This document shows positions 60,611 to 64,000 of a stretch of DNA of 64,000 nucleotides, piece by piece. Under the pieces are notes generated by a model. It did no database searches and was not told where the DNA came from. It saw only the letters and a list, made by a program, of their open reading frames with translations. How positions within the stretch are numbered: the stretch's first letter is position 1; each line of letters begins with the position of its first letter. The stretch lies in assembly GCA_965223695.1 (NCBI GenBank), contig CBDCXJ010000034.1, forward strand, positions 116,806 to 180,805, in the 5' to 3' direction. The DNA is from JAUVPB01 sp965223695. Its GTDB lineage: Bacteria > Actinomycetota > Thermoleophilia > Gaiellales > Gaiellaceae. The translations under genes were made by a program, and so were the position numbers.

Positions 60611-61606
60611 ATGATCAGAAAACAGGGAGGTAGCCGATACCGCAGCCAGGTCTGGGTGGGCTGTGTTGGGCTCCTGTCTTTCTGCATCGTCGGTTTGTTC
60701 GCCTTTGCTGGGTGCGGTGGGCTGGAGGCAGACGGCCCGGCGCCGCCTCCGTCTGCATCGGAAACCCCATCTACCGGGCCGCCACCACCGCCCCCACAAG
60801 CCCAGCCTCCACCGCCGCCGCTGCCGCCTGGCCCTGACACCTTGGAGCCTGGGGTTCCCGGGCCGGACGGCGAACAGCCGCCCCGGCCGCCGGGCCCGGC
60901 CTCGACACCGGTTCCGCCTCCTGAAGCCCCGCCCGCCAAGGTGCCGCCCCCGGTGGCTCCCGAGCCGTTACCGGCCGCGGCTGCCGCCGGGGTGCCGGCG
61001 AGTGTGACGGTGAGCTGTGACACGGGCAGCGTCGAGCTGAGCGGCCCGACCGTGCGGGTGAGCCGGGACGGCATCCACCTGACCACAACCAACTCCACTG
61101 GCGCACCGCTCGGCCTGGCAGTTGTCGATCCTCTGGGGGCGCATAGCTACCGGACGATCCCAACGGGCAGGAACAACCAGGTCTTCGACACGTTCCCGCC
61201 TGGGCCGATCGAGCTTGAGTGCCGCGCCTGGCTCGGAGAAGAACCAACCGGCAAGACCGCGACCCTCGATGCCGTCGACCCGGACGGTCTCTGGGTAAGC
61301 GACATGTGCCACGCGGTCAACCACGTAAGTGAGTCGCCCTCCCCAGACAGGGGCTTCACCGACGCTGAGCCGATCGACCTCGCCGTCGGCTGGCTCAAGC
61401 GACTCGGGGCGATCGAGGAGATCGACACGGTCGAGCCCGCCGGCTACCCGGACGCCCTCTGGCCGAGGTTCCGGGCCGTCCGGGAAGGGAAGACCATCGC
61501 GATCGTCACCGTCACCAAGCTCCAGCAAGAACTCGACGCGCCGCCCGACTCCCCCGTCTACTACTTCGCCGACAGCTACCAAGAATGCGACAGCCCCAAC
61601 ACCTAA
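60611..61606 (+). CDS. Putative lipoprotein with Pro-rich linker and unknown C-terminal domain, paralogue A
   Basis: The 331-residue product has a basic start (MIRKQGGSRYRSQVW), a hydrophobic stretch and lipobox FAFAGCGG, so it is probably a lipoprotein anchored outside the membrane. A long proline tract (about 42-130) follows, then a 200-residue domain beginning SVTVSCDTGSVELSGPTVRV and ending VYYFADSYQECDSPNT. Two pairs of Cys may form disulfides. The domain is shared with the gene at 62341. GAGAGA precedes the ATG. No known family recognised. Confidence 0.7.
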   Translation: MIRKQGGSRYRSQVWVGCVGLLSFCIVGLFAFAGCGGLEADGPAPPPSASETPSTGPPPPPPQAQPPPPPLPPGPDTLEPGVPGPDGEQPPRPPGPASTPVPPPEAPPAKVPPPVAPEPLPAAAAAGVPASVTVSCDTGSVELSGPTVRVSRDGIHLTTTNSTGAPLGLAVVDPLGAHSYRTIPTGRNNQVFDTFPPGPIELECRAWLGEEPTGKTATLDAVDPDGLWVSDMCHAVNHVSESPSPDRGFTDAEPIDLAVGWLKRLGAIEEIDTVEPAGYPDALWPRFRAVREGKTIAIVTVTKLQQELDAPPDSPVYYFADSYQECDSPNT

Positions 61607-61795
61607 CGGGAACCAGCCAAAAGGCCCTCACAGAAACCGGCAGCACAGAGCCCCTGCAGTACCACCGCCCACCACCCAGGACAGAACGGCACACCCCCGG
61701 AGGTTACTGGCCAACATCCAACCACGGGGCCGGTACAAACCCTGGGAGGCACCCCAACAGGGAAAACGAAAGACCAATTTAGCAGGAGTTCCTGA

Positions 61796-61862
61796 GCAGA
61801 GGGGCGGGATCTGAACCTGCGATCTCCGGGTTATGAGCCCAACCAACCCGGGTGCTATCAGG
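61796..61862 (-). repeat. tRNA-Met-like fragment 4
   Basis: On the minus strand GGGCTCATAACCC (anticodon CAT) and GCAGGTTCAGATCCCGC match tRNA-Met anticodon and T arms. The 5' acceptor and D arm are lacking. The flank GCTTAACCATGC is shared with fragment 2, but in inverted orientation, so fragments 2 and 4 bracket the first lipoprotein region as inverted copies. Confidence 0.7.
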
Positions 61863-61925
61863 CGGAAACCAGCATGGTTAAGCAACATGAGGTGCTCTCA
61901 GATCAGCTGGGACCAGCTCAGCTTG

Positions 61926-61974
61926 ATACAAAGTTAAATACAAACTTAATACAAAACTTATGCCTGAACAGGCA
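61926..61974 (+). repeat. Iteron-like AT-rich repeats plus palindrome
   Basis: ATACAAAGTTA (61926-61936), ATACAAACTTA (61938-61948) and ATACAAAACTTA (61949-61960) are three near-identical direct repeats in an AT-rich island. TGCCTGAACAGGCA (61961-61974), a palindrome with 6-bp arms, follows at once. This is the layout of a replication origin iteron set or a recombinase binding site. Confidence 0.6.
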
Positions 61975-62335
61975 ACGAGGGTTGGGCCCATGCACTCCGG
62001 GGCCGCGTGCCAGCACAGTCGCGCCCGCCTCGGTGGACGAGCGGCGCGCGGCCCTGTCGCGGCTTCGCGGCGGGTTGCTATCGGGGGATGACTCGAGGGT
62101 GTCGCACGCTACTCTCGTTCCAGACGCTCGAGGTGTTTGGTATGGAACGTACCTAGGCTAGGAGGACTTGGCGAAGCTCCCTGCTGGGGCGAGGGCTGGC
62201 GGTGTCCGGCGTGCGCTCCCCGGCGTGCCCGCCTCGAGTCCTGCCGGTTCCTTGGTGGTTAGCGGGCTTGCGTTTGTTGCCAAGCCCCCGTCGCTGGGCG
62301 CTGGGGCAGGCGCGGGCGCCGGGCGCGCGGCAAAT

Positions 62336-62363
62336 GGCGCATGCGCGCCGGCGCGCATGCGCC
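62336..62363. repeat. Perfect 28-bp palindrome over the lipoprotein B start
   Basis: Positions 62336-62363 read identically on both strands (GGCGCATGCG... to its complement). The ATG of paralogue B lies inside at 62341-62343. Only G/C-rich hexanucleotides make it up, but 28 bases of exact symmetry is far beyond local expectation. Confidence 0.9.
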
Positions 62364-63107
62364 GGCGACCGTGGTTTCCTTGGTTCTGGCAGCTGCCTGC
62401 GGCGGCGGCTCGGGACCCGTCCCGCCCTTGGAGGGCGTGGCCGGTAGCGGCGAGGGCCCGGTGAGCCTGCTGCCTGCTGGCGTCGAGGCGCCGGAGAGCG
62501 TGACGGTGAGCTGCGACACCGGCAGCGTCGAGTTGAGCAGCCCGACCGTGCGGGTGAGCCGGGACGGCATCCCCCTGACCGCGACGAACTCCACCGAGGC
62601 ACCCATCCTCCTGAGAGTGGCCCACGAATCTCACGAGCGCCTGCGCGGCACCGAGACGCTCCCGCCGCGGAGGCACGACCAGGTGTTCTTCTACTGCCCG
62701 CCGGGGCCGCTTCGGCTTCAATGCAAAGACAACCAAGGGGAGCCGCTCGGCCGGCCGGCGATCCTTGACGCCGTCGACCCGGACGGCCTCTGGGTGAGCG
62801 ACCTGTGCAACACGATCGGCGGCCAGGCACAGACACCGTCCGAGCAGAGCTTGACCGACGCCGAGCCGATCGTTCTCGCTGTCGCCTTGCTCAGGCAGCT
62901 GGGAGCGTTCGACGAGGCCGATACGGTCGAGCCGGCAGGGTACCCGGATCACCCTACTGGCGGACGTTCCGCGCTGACCGGGACGGGAAGATCGTCGCCC
63001 GCGTCACCGTCCTTGTCCGCGAGCCGGCGCCGGATGATCCGCCTAGCTCTCCGACGCTCTACTTCGCCGACGAGTACCGGCAGTGCGACGGACCCAACAC
63101 CCCCTAG
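62341..63107 (+). pseudogene. Putative lipoprotein paralogue B with frameshift
   Basis: From ATG 62341 the product has a short signal-like start and lipobox (VVSLVLAAACGGG), a short linker, then SVTVSCDTGSVELSSPTVRV and AILDAVDPDGLWVSDLCNTI, closely matching paralogue A. At GYPD near 62949 one base is lost; the next frame goes on as SPYWRTFRADRDGKIVARVT and TLYFADEYRQCDGPNTP, the same end as paralogue A, to TAG 63105. It lacks the long Pro tract. Its stop overlaps the stop of the minus-strand small ORF. Confidence 0.75.
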
Positions 63108-63256
63108 GAGGGTCGAGCGAATCGGCTAGCGAAACGTGGTTCGCGCTTGCGTAGCGCGCGTTTCGGGCAGTAGATGGCGATGCTGTCCCCGCTCAGAGGG
63201 GCTGGCCGGCCCTTCGCGCTGTCCTTTGCGGGCGTCTTGCGGTTCTCGCAGCGCAC
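63104..63256 (-). CDS. Conserved 50-residue ORF next to transposase, copy B
   Basis: GTG 63256 to TAG 63104 encodes 50 residues (MRCENRKTPAKDSAKG..., IAIYCPKRALRKR..., ending RFASRFARPS). It matches copy A at 55342 in length, start codon, stop and 36 of 50 residues, including both Cys, with no gaps. It lies 44 bases after the transposase stop. TAG overlaps the TAG of lipoprotein B on the other strand. Confidence 0.6.
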   Translation of the reverse strand: MRCENRKTPAKDSAKGRPAPLSGDSIAIYCPKRALRKREPRFASRFARPS

Positions 63257-63299
63257 GGGGCAGGCTAACGCCTACCGGGTCTGGGCGATAGCGGCTTGT

Positions 63300-64000
63300 T
63301 TAGGCTGCGAGGGGTATGGCTCGCGCTCTCGTGAGCGTTGCCGCGAGCCGGGCGAGTATCACGAGGTCAGTATGGAGCGCTACTCGCTCAAGCCCTCTGA
63401 GCCTGAGCGGTGTGAGGCTGTAGTCGTGTTTCAAACGACCGAATTCTCGTTCGATTGCGGCGCGGGCACGGTAGATGTCTTCCCAGCGTTTTGTTTCGCG
63501 GGGGATGAGCGGATGCAGCCTTGACGCCTTCCGCCAGCGGCACTTGGGCTGGCAGTCCCCTGTGGGGCAGCGGCGCTTCGTCTGCTTGCGTTGGAAGTCC
63601 GTTCCGGCGAACGTCCAGGTGCCGTGCTCGCACTCCGGGGCGAGCCGGGCACCGCGCTTGACGGCTGGGGTCTTGCGGAGCGGGATGATCGGCTGGCAGC
63701 CGCTCTGTTCGCAAGCCTCGTAGACAGGGTTGATGTCGTAGCCGTTGTCGAGCGCGGCCGTCTCCGGGGCGAAGCCACGATCCTTGACCGCCATGAGCAG
63801 ACCGGAGACGACGGACGACTCGTGCGTCTTCGCCGTCTTCGCCGTCCGGGTGATCGGAAGATCAGTGCGGGCGCACACGGCCGCGTGGAGCCTGTACCCG
63901 TAGAAGCCACCGCCCTTGCGAGTGCTGATCGCGGAACGATGACCCCAGGAGGCGTCGGGGTCGGAGAAGCGCTCCCGCTCGGGCCCGTGCTTGGAGAGAT
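63300..64000 (-). CDS. DDE transposase (IS4/IS5-type), copy 3, cut by window end
   Basis: The visible part is the last 233 residues. It starts inside the region matching LSKHGPERERFSDPDASWGH, has STRKGGGFYGYRLHAAVCAR, the second Asp in AALDNGYDINPVYEAC, the Cys-rich insert (CEHGTWTFAG; RCPTGDCQPKCRWRKA) and Glu in AAIEREFGRLKHDYSLTPLR. It is close to copy 2 at 55539. The N-terminal part lies beyond the window. DNA downstream of both copies, including the 50-residue ORF, is also conserved. Confidence 0.9.
   Translation of the reverse strand, partial: LSKHGPERERFSDPDASWGHRSAISTRKGGGFYGYRLHAAVCARTDLPITRTAKTAKTHESSVVSGLLMAVKDRGFAPETAALDNGYDINPVYEACEQSGCQPIIPLRKTPAVKRGARLAPECEHGTWTFAGTDFQRKQTKRRCPTGDCQPKCRWRKASRLHPLIPRETKRWEDIYRARAAIEREFGRLKHDYSLTPLRLRGLERVALHTDLVILARLAATLTRARAIPLAA

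Larger units (their letters stand above)
61607..62340. other. Region between the two lipoprotein genes
   Basis: No clear gene. It contains tRNA-Met-like fragment 4 (61796-61862), an AT-rich iteron-like array with adjacent palindrome (61926-61974), a degenerate CTAGGAGG repeat at 62159 and a G/C-rich stretch leading to the 28-bp palindrome. A short plus frame to 62161 (SVDERRAALSRLRGGLLSGD) might be a fragment. Confidence 0.5.

Noticed and set aside
1..64000. CRISPR arrays
   Set aside because: No regularly spaced direct repeats with unique spacers are present; the only direct repeats are short tandem or iteron-like sets.

Overview
The window is high-GC DNA from a flagellated or formerly flagellated actinobacterium. 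The gene order, the short flagellin and hook proteins, the UvrD2-type helicase, the DUF4389 protein and the GTG/TTG start usage suggest Thermoleophilia (Solirubrobacterales or Gaiellales). That placement is inference; no rRNA or marker gene is present to fix it.

Region 1 (1-22,000, + strand) is one long flagellar locus: fliS (cut by the window edge), a FliT-like chaperone, flgB, flgC, fliE, fliF, fliG, fliH, fliI, fliK, flgD, a flagellar-operon protein, flgE, flbD, motA, motB, fliO, fliP, fliQ, fliR, flhB, flhA, an FlhF-like protein, two small unknown proteins and flagellin. The export gate and basal body genes look intact. Several other genes are damaged. flgE has an in-frame amber codon. 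motB stops in the middle of its OmpA domain and runs straight into fliO, and fliL, fliM and fliN are not in the window. No fliJ is recognisable. The flagellin gene carries a one-base frameshift and a 1,287-bp IS3-family insertion with a 5-bp target duplication, downstream of a well-preserved sigma-28-type promoter. The locus reads as a motility system being lost, unless intact copies exist elsewhere.

Region 2 (22,000-45,000) is mostly ordinary chromosome. It has a histidine kinase and two NarL/LuxR-type response regulators beside flagellin, an isochorismatase-like hydrolase, a DUF4389 protein, a secreted M23-like protein, an ABC exporter, a cupin, PEP carboxylase, a frameshifted GST, a VOC protein, a UvrD helicase, an SPFH protein, a PEP mutase/isocitrate lyase family enzyme, an SDR, a PadR-controlled ABC-2 efflux operon and a haloacetate dehalogenase-like hydrolase.

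Region 3 (45,000-52,260) is a surface polysaccharide cluster: flippase, DUF268 protein, CgeB-like glycosyltransferase, FkbM methyltransferase, GT2, a GDP-mannose 4,6-dehydratase-like enzyme, and remnants of GT4 glycosyltransferases and a GST at its edges.

Region 4 (52,260-64,000) is a gene-poor accessory island. It holds three copies of one DDE transposase family, an IS256-type element, four degenerate tRNA-Met-like fragments, a separate tRNA/tmRNA-like element, palindromes, an AT-rich iteron-like array, a pair of paralogous lipoproteins of unknown function, and a 50-residue ORF conserved in sequence and length beside two of the transposases.

One-base indels recur in unrelated genes, often in short homopolymers, so some frameshifts may be sequence errors. 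The amber codon, the IS insertion and the deletions cannot be explained that way.
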